64,000 nucleotides of DNA, taken from NCBI GenBank assembly GCA_046331225.1, contig JAXLRF010000004.1:248001-312000 (forward strand), in the 5' to 3' direction. The position numbers and the translations under genes were made by a program. Under the pieces are notes generated by a model that saw only the letters and a list, made by a program, of their open reading frames with translations, was not told the DNA's origin and did not search any database. Of the stretch, positions 56,885 to 64,000 are shown piece by piece. Source of the stretch: VFMC01 sp046331225. Its GTDB lineage: Bacteria; Actinomycetota; Acidimicrobiia; Acidimicrobiales; Ilumatobacteraceae. Position 1 is the stretch's first letter. Every line of letters starts with the position of its first letter.

Positions 56885-58853
56885 TCGGCTCGCTCGTCGC
56901 GAGCAGCAGCGCGTCCTCGCTCGGCATCGGACGTCCGATCAGATAGCCCTGCACGAGCTGGCAGCCCAGGGTCTTCAACACCTCGAGCTCGGCGCCGGTC
57001 TCGACGCCCTCGGCCAGCACCACGTAGTCGAGGCCCTTCGCGAGGTCGACCATCGCCCGCACGATGCACTGATCCTGCGTCGACGAAGCGATCTCGGCCA
57101 CGAACTCGCGATCGATCTTCACCATGTGCACCGGGTAGCGACGCAGGTAGGCGAGCGACGAGTAGCCCGTCCCGAAGTCGTCGATCGCCACCCGGATACC
57201 CGCACGCTTCAGCTCGCGGAGCCGTTCGAGCGCCTTGTCGGGGTCGTCGAGCAGCATCGTCTCGGTCATCTCGAGCACCAACCAGTGCGCAGGGACGTCG
57301 TGGCGTCGCAGCGCGTCGCGCACCCGGTTCAGCAGGTGTGGCGACTGCAGGTCGCGACCCGAGATGTTGACGTGCACGGTGAGCGGCTCGCGGCCCTGCT
57401 CGATCCGCTCGCGGTTCCACGTCGCCACGTCGCGGCACGCCAGATCGAGCATGCGGTCGCCGAGCGCCTGGATCAGCCCGGTCTCCTCGGCCACCGGCAC
57501 GAACCGGTCGGGTCGCACGTCGCCGAGCACGGGGTGCACCCACCGGGCCAGTGCCTCGAACCCGACGAGCTCGTCGCAGTCGGCGCGCTTGACGGGCTGG
57601 TAGGCCACCGACAGCTCGCGTCGCGCGATCGCGCTGCGCAGCCCACGCTCGAGCAGCACTCGCTCGGCCGCGCTCACGCGCAGGCCCTCGTCGGCGACGT
57701 CGACGCAGTTGCGACCGCGCTGCTTGGCCCGGTACAGCGCCAGGTCGGCCTCGTGCAGCAGCGAGTCGGCCGAGGTGTGCTGCGGCCCGGCGTGCGCGAT
57801 GCCGATCGACACCGACACGTGCGTCTGCTCGTCGTGCAGGTCGAACGGCTCCATCAGCGCCTCGAGGATCCGCTCGGCCACCTTGCGCACCAGCTCGGTG
57901 TCGCCTGCGCTCTCGCACAGGATCACGAACTCGTCACCGCCGAGACGGGCGACGGTGTCGATGCTGCGCACGCACGCGAGCAGCCGCTCGGCCGCCATGG
58001 TCAACAGCCGGTCGCCGGCGCCGTGGCCGAAGGAGTCGTTGATGTGCTTGAAGCGATCGAGGTCGCAGAACAGCACCGACGGCCACGCGCCCGAACGGCG
58101 CGCGCCGACGAGCGCGAGTTCGATCCGCTCGGTCACCACCGCCCGGTTCACCAGGCCGGTGAGCGGGTCGTGCGACGCCTGCCAGGCGAGCCGCTCGCGG
58201 GCCGCCTCGCGCTCGGCGTTGTCGGTGACGATGACGAGACCACCGACGCACACGTCGTCGTCCACGAACGGCACGATGGCCACGTCGGCCGCGACCAGCT
58301 GCTCGGCGGGCACTTTGGCACCTTCGCCGAGTGCCCGGCCGGCGGCGGCCACGAGCCGCACGTCGTTGCGGGTCCAGCGGCCGGCCAGCAGCACGTCGTC
58401 GAGCTCGGCCGCGGGCAGCATCGGGCGTGCCGCGCCGTCGCGTCCCACCATCAACAGGGCATCCGCCAGGTGGTGGTCGATCAGATCGGCCAGGTCGCCG
58501 AAGAGGCGCACCGCCTCGGGGTTGGCGTTGGTGATGCGACCGGATCGCTCGATCACCACGAGTGCCGTCGTCACCGAGTCGAAGACCAGCTGCAGGCGGT
58601 TGCGCTCGGCCGACAGCACGTGCGCCGCCTGCGACTGCAGCTCGGCGTACATCGACGAGAACTCGCGGGCCGACACCTCGAGGGTCTGCTCCACGAGGGT
58701 CTGGGCGCGCTCGGCGTCGAGGTAGCTGCGCTCCACGCGCGACACGAAGTCGTGCCACTGCTCGCTGGTGGGCACGTCGTCGATCGCACACCGCTCGAGC
58801 TGACGTGCGAGCAGCGGGTGCCGGTTCGGCTCGCGGACGGGCTCGGTGGTCAT
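56835..58853 (-). CDS. PAS-GGDEF-EAL bifunctional c-di-GMP enzyme
   Basis: The 672-aa cytosolic protein has a helical N-terminus, a PAS-like domain (about 85-215), a GGDEF domain with intact RLGGDEF (305-309) and an RxxD inhibitory site five residues before it (RSID, 296-299), and an EAL domain with FEAL (432-435), NISGRDLQ, MTET, DDFGTGYSSL, KIDREFV and EGVET. Both synthesis and breakdown of c-di-GMP look possible. Its ATG overlaps the stop of the FIST-domain gene (ATGA), so the sensor and this enzyme are made together. The C-terminal 17 codons overlap pyrE antisense. Confidence 0.93.
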   Translation of the reverse strand: MTTEPVREPNRHPLLARQLERCAIDDVPTSEQWHDFVSRVERSYLDAERAQTLVEQTLEVSAREFSSMYAELQSQAAHVLSAERNRLQLVFDSVTTALVVIERSGRITNANPEAVRLFGDLADLIDHHLADALLMVGRDGAARPMLPAAELDDVLLAGRWTRNDVRLVAAAGRALGEGAKVPAEQLVAADVAIVPFVDDDVCVGGLVIVTDNAEREAARERLAWQASHDPLTGLVNRAVVTERIELALVGARRSGAWPSVLFCDLDRFKHINDSFGHGAGDRLLTMAAERLLACVRSIDTVARLGGDEFVILCESAGDTELVRKVAERILEALMEPFDLHDEQTHVSVSIGIAHAGPQHTSADSLLHEADLALYRAKQRGRNCVDVADEGLRVSAAERVLLERGLRSAIARRELSVAYQPVKRADCDELVGFEALARWVHPVLGDVRPDRFVPVAEETGLIQALGDRMLDLACRDVATWNRERIEQGREPLTVHVNISGRDLQSPHLLNRVRDALRRHDVPAHWLVLEMTETMLLDDPDKALERLRELKRAGIRVAIDDFGTGYSSLAYLRRYPVHMVKIDREFVAEIASSTQDQCIVRAMVDLAKGLDYVVLAEGVETGAELEVLKTLGCQLVQGYLIGRPMPSEDALLLATSEPISSRTGIPDPVPSASV

Positions 58854-60043
58854 GAGGTGGTGTGCTCCTCGGCGTCGAAGGGGGTGTCGGCGGCGACGGC
58901 CGCGCGGCCGGGATCGCGTTCGCGCAGCGTCACGACGCAGATCGACTCGTCGTGCACGTCGGTCAGTTCGCCGTCGTGCACCAGCGCGCCGTACGTCCAC
59001 GCGGCGAGCGACGGCATGCCCGCCGGCATCGAACCGAGCGCGGCGAGCGCCTCGTCGTCGGCTCGCTCGCCGAGCACCCGACGGCGCCCGGCCGAGCTGA
59101 TCACCAGCGCCGCCGCCGGGCCGTCCATCCAGGCGGCCTTGCCCGCGAGCTCGGCGTCGAGCAGCAGGTCGGCGGCCGAGGCGCGCAGCAGGCGCACCGA
59201 GGCGCCCTGCGCCACGTCGCCCGACACGACGATCGAGCCGTCGTCGCGCACGGCGCGCAGCGAGCGGAGCGTGCGGCGATCGTCGAGGTCGCGCACCTCG
59301 AGCGGCAGCATCGAACCGTTGGCGACGAACTCGTCGGCGAGCGCCCCGAGGTACTCGCGGTACAGCTCGGCGGGCGGTGCCCCGTCGATCTCGTGCACGA
59401 CGTTGCCGTGGCTCGAGGTGACCAGGCGCTCGGGCCCGACCGGGTGCCAGCCGGCGGCCACGCCCTGGTGCAGCTCGAGCGCGTCGCCGCACAGGCCGAC
59501 CGCCACGATCGCGTCGTCCGACGCGACACCGTCGCACAGCGTCCACGTGGCCCCGTAGCGGTCGCCGTCGGCGGCGAGCACGCCCAGCACGGGCACGTCG
59601 GGCAGCACGTCGGCGATGCCCGCGGCCAGGATCGAGCCGTTCACGCGCAGGCCGTCGGCCACCACCAGCACCACGCGCAGGTCGGGTGCGGCGAGCGCAT
59701 CGGCGAGCTCGCGGCCCGCACGACGGGCGGTACCGCAGTCGGTGAGCGAGGTGCTCGCGCTCCGCACCTGCACGTCGTCGAAACGCAGCGTCAGCACGGC
59801 GACGGCACCGTCGGAGGGCTGACCGTCGAGGGTGTGACCGGCAGTCGACCAGCCGAGCACGCCGGCACCGGTGCCCGCCCAGGCACGTCCGAGGTCGCCG
59901 AGCGGATCGGCGTCGCACTCGGCCGCGGCGGCCAACGCCTCACGGTCGCCCGCCACCAGCACGATCGCGGCGCGCCCGTCCGGTTCGGGGACGGACGGCA
60001 CCCAGCCGCCGGCGGCGCGCCAGGTGGATGTCTCCGCGATCAC
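58850..60043 (-). CDS. FIST-domain sensor protein
   Basis: The 397-aa protein contains the FIST_N domain (VLGWSTAGHTLDGQ, then ADGLRVNGSILAAG and VPVLGVLAADGDRY) and FIST_C (ELYREYLGALADEF, VVSGDVAQGASVRLLRA and FSMP-like GSMPAGMPSLAAWTYGALVH). FIST is a small-ligand sensing domain, often proposed to bind amino acids. Here it stands alone and is translationally coupled to a PAS-GGDEF-EAL enzyme, so it probably feeds ligand information into c-di-GMP levels. GTG start at 60041-60043 with GGAG-poor context; no TANNNT box was seen. Confidence 0.88.
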   Translation of the reverse strand: MIAETSTWRAAGGWVPSVPEPDGRAAIVLVAGDREALAAAAECDADPLGDLGRAWAGTGAGVLGWSTAGHTLDGQPSDGAVAVLTLRFDDVQVRSASTSLTDCGTARRAGRELADALAAPDLRVVLVVADGLRVNGSILAAGIADVLPDVPVLGVLAADGDRYGATWTLCDGVASDDAIVAVGLCGDALELHQGVAAGWHPVGPERLVTSSHGNVVHEIDGAPPAELYREYLGALADEFVANGSMLPLEVRDLDDRRTLRSLRAVRDDGSIVVSGDVAQGASVRLLRASAADLLLDAELAGKAAWMDGPAAALVISSAGRRRVLGERADDEALAALGSMPAGMPSLAAWTYGALVHDGELTDVHDESICVVTLRERDPGRAAVAADTPFDAEEHTTS

Positions 60044-60087
60044 GAGGAGAACATCGGCTGCGGCGTGCGCGGTCTTGAGCCGCGCCG

Positions 60088-60108
60088 CCGGGCTCGCTCC
60101 GGGCCCGG
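60088..60108 (-). terminator. Weak hairpin after the LarA-like gene
   Basis: CCGGGC (60088-60093) and GCCCGG (60103-60108) form a 6-bp stem, 23 bp downstream of the LarA-like stop in its direction of transcription. No T-run. Confidence 0.3.
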
Positions 60109-60130
60109 TCAGGAGCCGATCAGGGGCTGC

Positions 60131-61405
60131 TCAGCTGTTCGACACCCGCTCGGCGCCCGCCGGCAGCTGGTCGAGCAGGGCGTCGCTCACCCAGCAGCTC
60201 GTCGGGTGCAGCGTGTCGACGATCCGGACGACGCGCTTGGGTTCGTCGAGACCACGGCCGCACATGCTCAGCGCCGCCTTGATGCAGTCGTCGTCGGTGG
60301 GCAGCACCATCGGCAGGCGGCTGCGCCGCACGCCGGCCGGCCCGGCGGTGAAGCAGTTGATGTAGGTCTTGACGAAATCGATCTGCTCGGCGACCGACAC
60401 GGGGATGAAGTCGGCGAAGCCGATGCCGAGCACGTTGCCGCCCGACACGGGCGTGATACCGAGCAGCACGATGTTGGACACCCGCGGCGCGTCGGGCTCG
60501 GCCAGCCCGTTCACCCAGAAGCGGCCGGTCACGTTGGGATCCATGGTGGTGCCGCTGATGTCCTTGCCGCCGCGCTCGACGATCAGCACGTCGATCTCGG
60601 CGAAGGGCAACGAGGGCACCAACGTGCGTGCCCAGTCGGTGAGCTCCTGCTCGTAGGCGCCGCCCACCTGCTCGCTCGTCATCGCCTCGACGCGCACCAC
60701 GTCGCCGGTGACCGACTCGATCGAGGCGACGCCTCCGAGCAGCCGACCGGTGCCCCGCAGCGCGGCGATGCCCGCCAGCAGTCGATCGCGCATCTCGATC
60801 GGGCCGCACGAGTGGATCTGCGCGGCGCCCGGCTGCTTGCCGAACCCGACCACCGCCATCTTCGTGCAGCCGCTCTCGATCGGGCCCTTGAAGCAGGTGT
60901 GCGGCTTCACCCGGTTGACGGGCAGGATCCGGTCGGCCGAGGCCGCGTGCCGGTCGAGGTACACCGGCATGCCCTGCGGCGTGCGCGCCACCTCGACGGT
61001 CTCCATCGTCGCCCGGATCTCGGCGCCGACGGCGTCCTCGGTGATGCCGAGCGTCTCGAGCATGGCCCGCTGCCCGTCGGCGGTGGCGCCGCCGTGACTG
61101 CCCATCGCGGGCACGACGAACGGCTCGGCACCGAGCTCGCGCAGTCCGCTGATCGTGCCGCGCAACAGCCCCACGCGATCGGTGAGCCCGCGGCTGCCCC
61201 CGCCCACGGCCACGGTGGTGCCCGGCGCGACCGCGCCGGCGAGCGAGGCGACCACGCGGTCGTGCGCCGCGGCGGCGACGTCACCGACGGGATCGGGCGT
61301 GGGGATCGGCAGGCGCACCTCGTGCAACGCCGGCACGGTGAGATCGGGATGGAACGGCAGGTCGACGCCTGCCATCAGCTGCTCCCACGGACGCATCGAG
61401 CTCAT
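60131..61405 (-). CDS. LarA N-terminal-domain (DUF2088) protein
   Basis: The 424-aa protein resembles the nickel-pincer lactate racemase family: a GTTVAVGGGSRGL segment, VVPAMGSHGGATADGQ with the family histidine, RVKPHTCFKGPIESGCTKM with the next histidine and lysine, and VLIVERGGKDISGT. The DHTRP motif of true LarA is not seen, and no larB/C/E genes for the nickel cofactor occur nearby, so lactate racemisation is unlikely to be certain. It may be a different racemase/epimerase. The minus-strand TACCGT (61412-61417) is 6 nt before the ATG at 61405; an in-frame ATG follows three codons later. Confidence 0.75.
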   Translation of the reverse strand: MSSMRPWEQLMAGVDLPFHPDLTVPALHEVRLPIPTPDPVGDVAAAAHDRVVASLAGAVAPGTTVAVGGGSRGLTDRVGLLRGTISGLRELGAEPFVVPAMGSHGGATADGQRAMLETLGITEDAVGAEIRATMETVEVARTPQGMPVYLDRHAASADRILPVNRVKPHTCFKGPIESGCTKMAVVGFGKQPGAAQIHSCGPIEMRDRLLAGIAALRGTGRLLGGVASIESVTGDVVRVEAMTSEQVGGAYEQELTDWARTLVPSLPFAEIDVLIVERGGKDISGTTMDPNVTGRFWVNGLAEPDAPRVSNIVLLGITPVSGGNVLGIGFADFIPVSVAEQIDFVKTYINCFTAGPAGVRRSRLPMVLPTDDDCIKAALSMCGRGLDEPKRVVRIVDTLHPTSCWVSDALLDQLPAGAERVSNS

Positions 61406-61468
61406 GGCCGCACGGTAGCGGTGCGGTGGCCGACGGCCGCGGTGCGGGCGAGATGGAGCCCGGCCGGG

Positions 61469-62224
61469 TCAGTGGCCGTCGGTGCTGCCGCCACCGTCGG
61501 CGCTCAGCACGCCGTCGACGATCCGCACGGTGCGATCGGCGTAGTGGGTCATGCGGGTGTCGTGCGTGACGATCACCGCCGCCGTGCCGCGCGAGCGCAT
61601 CTCGTGCTGGATGAGCTCCATCACCTGCTCGCCGATCTTGGTGTCGAGCGCCGAGGTCGGCTCGTCGAACAGCACCAGCGCCGGCCGGTTGAACAGCGCA
61701 CGCCCGATGGCCACGCGCTGGCGCTCGCCGCCGCTCAGCTGACCCGGCAGGTTGCTGGCCCGCTTGCCGAGGCCGAGCTCGTCGAGCAGCTCCTTGGCCC
61801 GGGCCTTGGCCTCCTTGCGCGCGCTGCCACGCGCGCCCGACAGTTCGGACACCACCAACAGGTTCTCCTCGGCCGTGAGGAACGGCACCAGGTTGACCGA
61901 CTGGAACACGAACCCGACCTTCGACCGGCGGAACTCGGTGAGCTCGGTCGGCGAGTGACCGCTGATGTCGTCGCCCCCGACCACGACACGGCCCTCGGTG
62001 GCCGACAGCAACCCGCCGGCGATCGACAGCAGCGTGGTCTTGCCCGAACCCGACGGCCCGAGCAGGGCGACGATCTCGCCGCTGCCGACGGTGAGCGTGG
62101 CGTGGTCGACGGCGACGATCTCGTTGTCGCCGCTGCCGTACACCTTGCGGACGTCCTGCAGCTGCAGCGCGGGTCCGCCGGCAGCGGTCGCGCTCGGGGC
62201 GGTGGCGGGTGCGGTGGGGCTCAT
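61469..62224 (-). CDS. ABC transporter ATP-binding protein (LolD/MacB type)
   Basis: The 251-aa ATPase has Walker A GPSGSGKTTLL, signature LSGGERQRVAIG, Walker B LVLFDEPTSALD and the H-loop THDTRM. The VFQSVNLVPFLTAEENLLV segment is typical of MacB/LolD/FtsE-like ATPases that power FtsX-type permeases. It overlaps the permease upstream by ATGA. It is the last gene of a three-gene (or longer) leftward operon. Confidence 0.93.
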   Translation of the reverse strand: MSPTAPATAPSATAAGGPALQLQDVRKVYGSGDNEIVAVDHATLTVGSGEIVALLGPSGSGKTTLLSIAGGLLSATEGRVVVGGDDISGHSPTELTEFRRSKVGFVFQSVNLVPFLTAEENLLVVSELSGARGSARKEAKARAKELLDELGLGKRASNLPGQLSGGERQRVAIGRALFNRPALVLFDEPTSALDTKIGEQVMELIQHEMRSRGTAAVIVTHDTRMTHYADRTVRIVDGVLSADGGGSTDGH

Positions 62225-63318
62225 GCGGCACTCCCGATGGCTGAGGCGGGGTCGATGCGGGTGACGCGGCGCAACGAGATCGCGCTGCCGAGCACCGCCG
62301 CGACGATGAGGGCGACGAAGGTGAAGACGTACCGGCCGGTGGTGAGCTGCAACGGGATGCTCCCCGGCAGCGCGGCCTCGGCGGCGACCGCCAGCACGCC
62401 GCTGGCGACGAACGCGACGAGGGCGACGATCACGGCCTGCACCACCACACCGGCGAACAGCCGGCGGGTGCTCGCGCCGATCGCCTTCAGCACGCCGTAC
62501 AGGCCGGTGCGCTCGAGCGTGAGCAGCGAGAAGAACAGGCCGACCACGGCGAGCACCACCGCGAGGGTCGAGTAGATGATCGCGTTGAACGTGCTCTTCT
62601 GCTCCTTCACGCCGGGCAGCGCGTTCACCGCCTCGTCGACGGTCAGCGACGCGGTCGTGCCGGTGGCCGCGTCGATCGCGGCGGGCAGGTCGGACGCGGT
62701 GCCGTCACCTCGCACGACCAGCACCTGCACCACCCCGTCGGCGACGAAGGCGTCGGGGCGGTTGGCGTTCTGCACGGTGCGCCAGGTGTCGAGGGTGGTC
62801 CAGAGGCCACCCTGCAGCAGGTAGTTGGTGTCCTGCACCCAGCCGTCGACGACGATCGGCGTCGCGGCCGGACCGACGAGCAGGGTGTCGCCGATCGACA
62901 CCCCCGCGTCCTGCAGCCGCTCGTCGGCCCACGCGTGCCCCGCCGGCGGTACCTCGGGCACGCCCGACGGGGGGATCTCGTAGCCGGCGACGGCCACGTC
63001 GGCGAGGTCGCGCTCGCCGGGCACCTGGGCACCCAGCAGCGTGAAGCCCAGGCCGCCCACCTCGGCGACGCCGGCAACGGCCTCGACCTGTGCACGGACG
63101 TCGGCGGTGATGCGGCTGCGCAGGAACGAGTCGCGAGCCGAGTCGGAGTAGACGATCGCGTCGGCGTCCTGGGCGCGGATCGCCCCGGTCGAGCCGAGGA
63201 ACAGCCCGTCGAGCAGACCGCCGAGCAGCAACAGCAGCAGGCTCAGGAAGGTCAGCACGATCGTGGCGACCGCGAAGCGGCCGGGCTTGCGACGCAGTTC
63301 GGTGGTCGCCAGGCTCAT
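62221..63318 (-). CDS. FtsX-like ABC permease
   Basis: This 365-aa membrane protein has one N-terminal helix (FAVATIVLTFLSLLLLLLGG), a large outer domain of about 200 residues, and three C-terminal helices with the FtsX/MacB pattern (STLAVVLAVVGLFFSLLTLE, IVALVAFVASGVLAVAAEAA, FTFVALIVAAVLGSAISL). Its ATG overlaps the stop of the preceding permease by one base. With the ATPase it forms a MacB/LolCDE-like complex, which moves lipoproteins, peptides or does mechanical work on envelope proteins rather than classical transport. Confidence 0.9.
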   Translation of the reverse strand: MSLATTELRRKPGRFAVATIVLTFLSLLLLLLGGLLDGLFLGSTGAIRAQDADAIVYSDSARDSFLRSRITADVRAQVEAVAGVAEVGGLGFTLLGAQVPGERDLADVAVAGYEIPPSGVPEVPPAGHAWADERLQDAGVSIGDTLLVGPAATPIVVDGWVQDTNYLLQGGLWTTLDTWRTVQNANRPDAFVADGVVQVLVVRGDGTASDLPAAIDAATGTTASLTVDEAVNALPGVKEQKSTFNAIIYSTLAVVLAVVGLFFSLLTLERTGLYGVLKAIGASTRRLFAGVVVQAVIVALVAFVASGVLAVAAEAALPGSIPLQLTTGRYVFTFVALIVAAVLGSAISLRRVTRIDPASAIGSAA

Positions 63319-64000
63319 CAGACCTGCACCCCCGCGCCCGTGGTGGCCGAGATCGGGTCGATGCGCAGCACGCGCCGCACCGCGGCCAACGAGGTGAGCA
63401 GCGCGAGCACCAGCACCACCACGAACGTGAAGGTGATGACGCCGACGTCGAACGGCACGCTGAGCGAACCCACCTCACCGCGCGACAGCAGGAAGAACAA
63501 CCCGATCGCGATCGCGGCACCGCTCACGACCACGATCACCACCTGCAGCAGCAACGACCGCACGAGCACCCCGGCGGGCGAGCCGATCGCGCGCAGCAGG
63601 GTCAGCGCGCCGGCCTTCTGGAACGTGACGATCAGGAAGAACAACCCGGTCACCAACGGCACCACCAGGTAGAACAGCAGCAGGATCACCGAGAAGCTCT
63701 GCCGCACGCTCGCCACGCCCGGCGAGCCGTCGACGGCCTCCTGGCGGGTGAGCGCCTCGACCCCGTCGACCGCACCGTTCACCGCATCGGCCACGGTCGC
63801 CGGGTCGGCGCCGTCGGCCACCTGGATCGCGATCACCGTCGGCAGGATCGTCGTCGCATCGGGGTTGACCGCGCGACGCGCCGACTCGTAGCCGGCGAAG
63901 TCGACGAACAAGGTCGGTGCCACCGAGTAGTTGATCTCGTCGGCCAGGCCCACCACGGTGAAGCTCACCTCGGTGCCGCCGGCGTTGGGCACGACCGTGA
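63318..64000 (-). CDS. FtsX-like ABC permease (partial, C-terminal part)
   Basis: The frame is open to the right edge, so only the last 227 residues are seen. They include part of the outer domain (SYSVAPTLF-like region, DGVEALTRQEAVDGSPG) and three helices (SVILLLFYLVVPLVTGLFFL, SLLLQVVIVVVSGAAIAIGL, VITFTFVVVLVLALLTSLAA), the same plan as the next permease. The two are probably the paired permeases of one exporter. They end with RRVLRIDPISA, matching RRVTRIDPASA in the partner. Confidence 0.88.
   Translation of the reverse strand, partial: TVVPNAGGTEVSFTVVGLADEINYSVAPTLFVDFAGYESARRAVNPDATTILPTVIAIQVADGADPATVADAVNGAVDGVEALTRQEAVDGSPGVASVRQSFSVILLLFYLVVPLVTGLFFLIVTFQKAGALTLLRAIGSPAGVLVRSLLLQVVIVVVSGAAIAIGLFFLLSRGEVGSLSVPFDVGVITFTFVVVLVLALLTSLAAVRRVLRIDPISATTGAGVQV

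Overview
The window is a stretch of a very GC-rich actinobacterial chromosome. Gene content and layout (HspR-controlled dnaK-grpE-dnaJ-hspR, F420-type LLM oxidoreductase, DUF1800/DUF1501 pair with repeat-bearing tail, mycobacterial Ini-like dynamins, many leaderless genes) suggest a member of the Acidimicrobiia such as an Ilumatobacter relative; this placement is inference from gene families, not from a phylogenetic marker. About 52 genes fill nearly all of the sequence. No tRNA, rRNA, insertion sequence, prophage or CRISPR array was seen.

Layout. 1-4.7 kb: 5' end of an amidohydrolase, a broken chimeric gene, a 64-aa ORF behind a HAIR-like site, an LLM oxidoreductase, an MFS exporter facing a TetR gene across a 43-bp palindrome, and an HNH nuclease. 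4.7-7 kb: kbl-tdh threonine catabolism. 7-11 kb: heat-shock operon dnaK-grpE-dnaJ-hspR with a HAIR operator. 11-18 kb: leftward metabolic and surface genes (N-acetyltransferase, DUF2817, MOSC, NDH-2, HAD, CapA and fasciclin lipoproteins). 18-30 kb: clpB with its own HAIR site, an HDOD protein, a heterodimeric ABC exporter, and the DUF1800/DUF1501 secreted pair. 30-39 kb: ThuA, a DrrAB-like ABC exporter with divergent MarR, an MFS protein, an atypical HisD homologue, a PIG-L deacetylase, and purA-purB. 55-64 kb: acyl-CoA thioesterase, pyrE, a FIST sensor with a GGDEF-EAL enzyme, a LarA-domain protein, and a FtsX/LolD-type ABC system cut by the window end.

The most interesting part is 39.5-55.4 kb. 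It holds a STAND/LuxR regulator, two NBD-only Hsp70-like ATPases (one with a clear membrane anchor, the other with a very long repetitive tail), two dynamin-like GTPases matching mycobacterial IniA and IniC in order and length, a DcrB/LpqN-like small protein, and an Ala-rich protein with six 33-residue repeats. Two intergenic regions in this block share an 18-bp palindrome. Its centre lies exactly 44.5 nt from the start codon of two leaderless genes, which implies one activator and one regulon. The picture is an expanded, chaperone-coupled version of the cell-envelope-stress iniBAC system.

A recurring regulatory style is visible across the window: about twenty genes have a TANNNT -10 hexamer 6-10 nt (mostly 6-8) before the start codon, consistent with leaderless transcripts. 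This pattern was used to choose several start codons.
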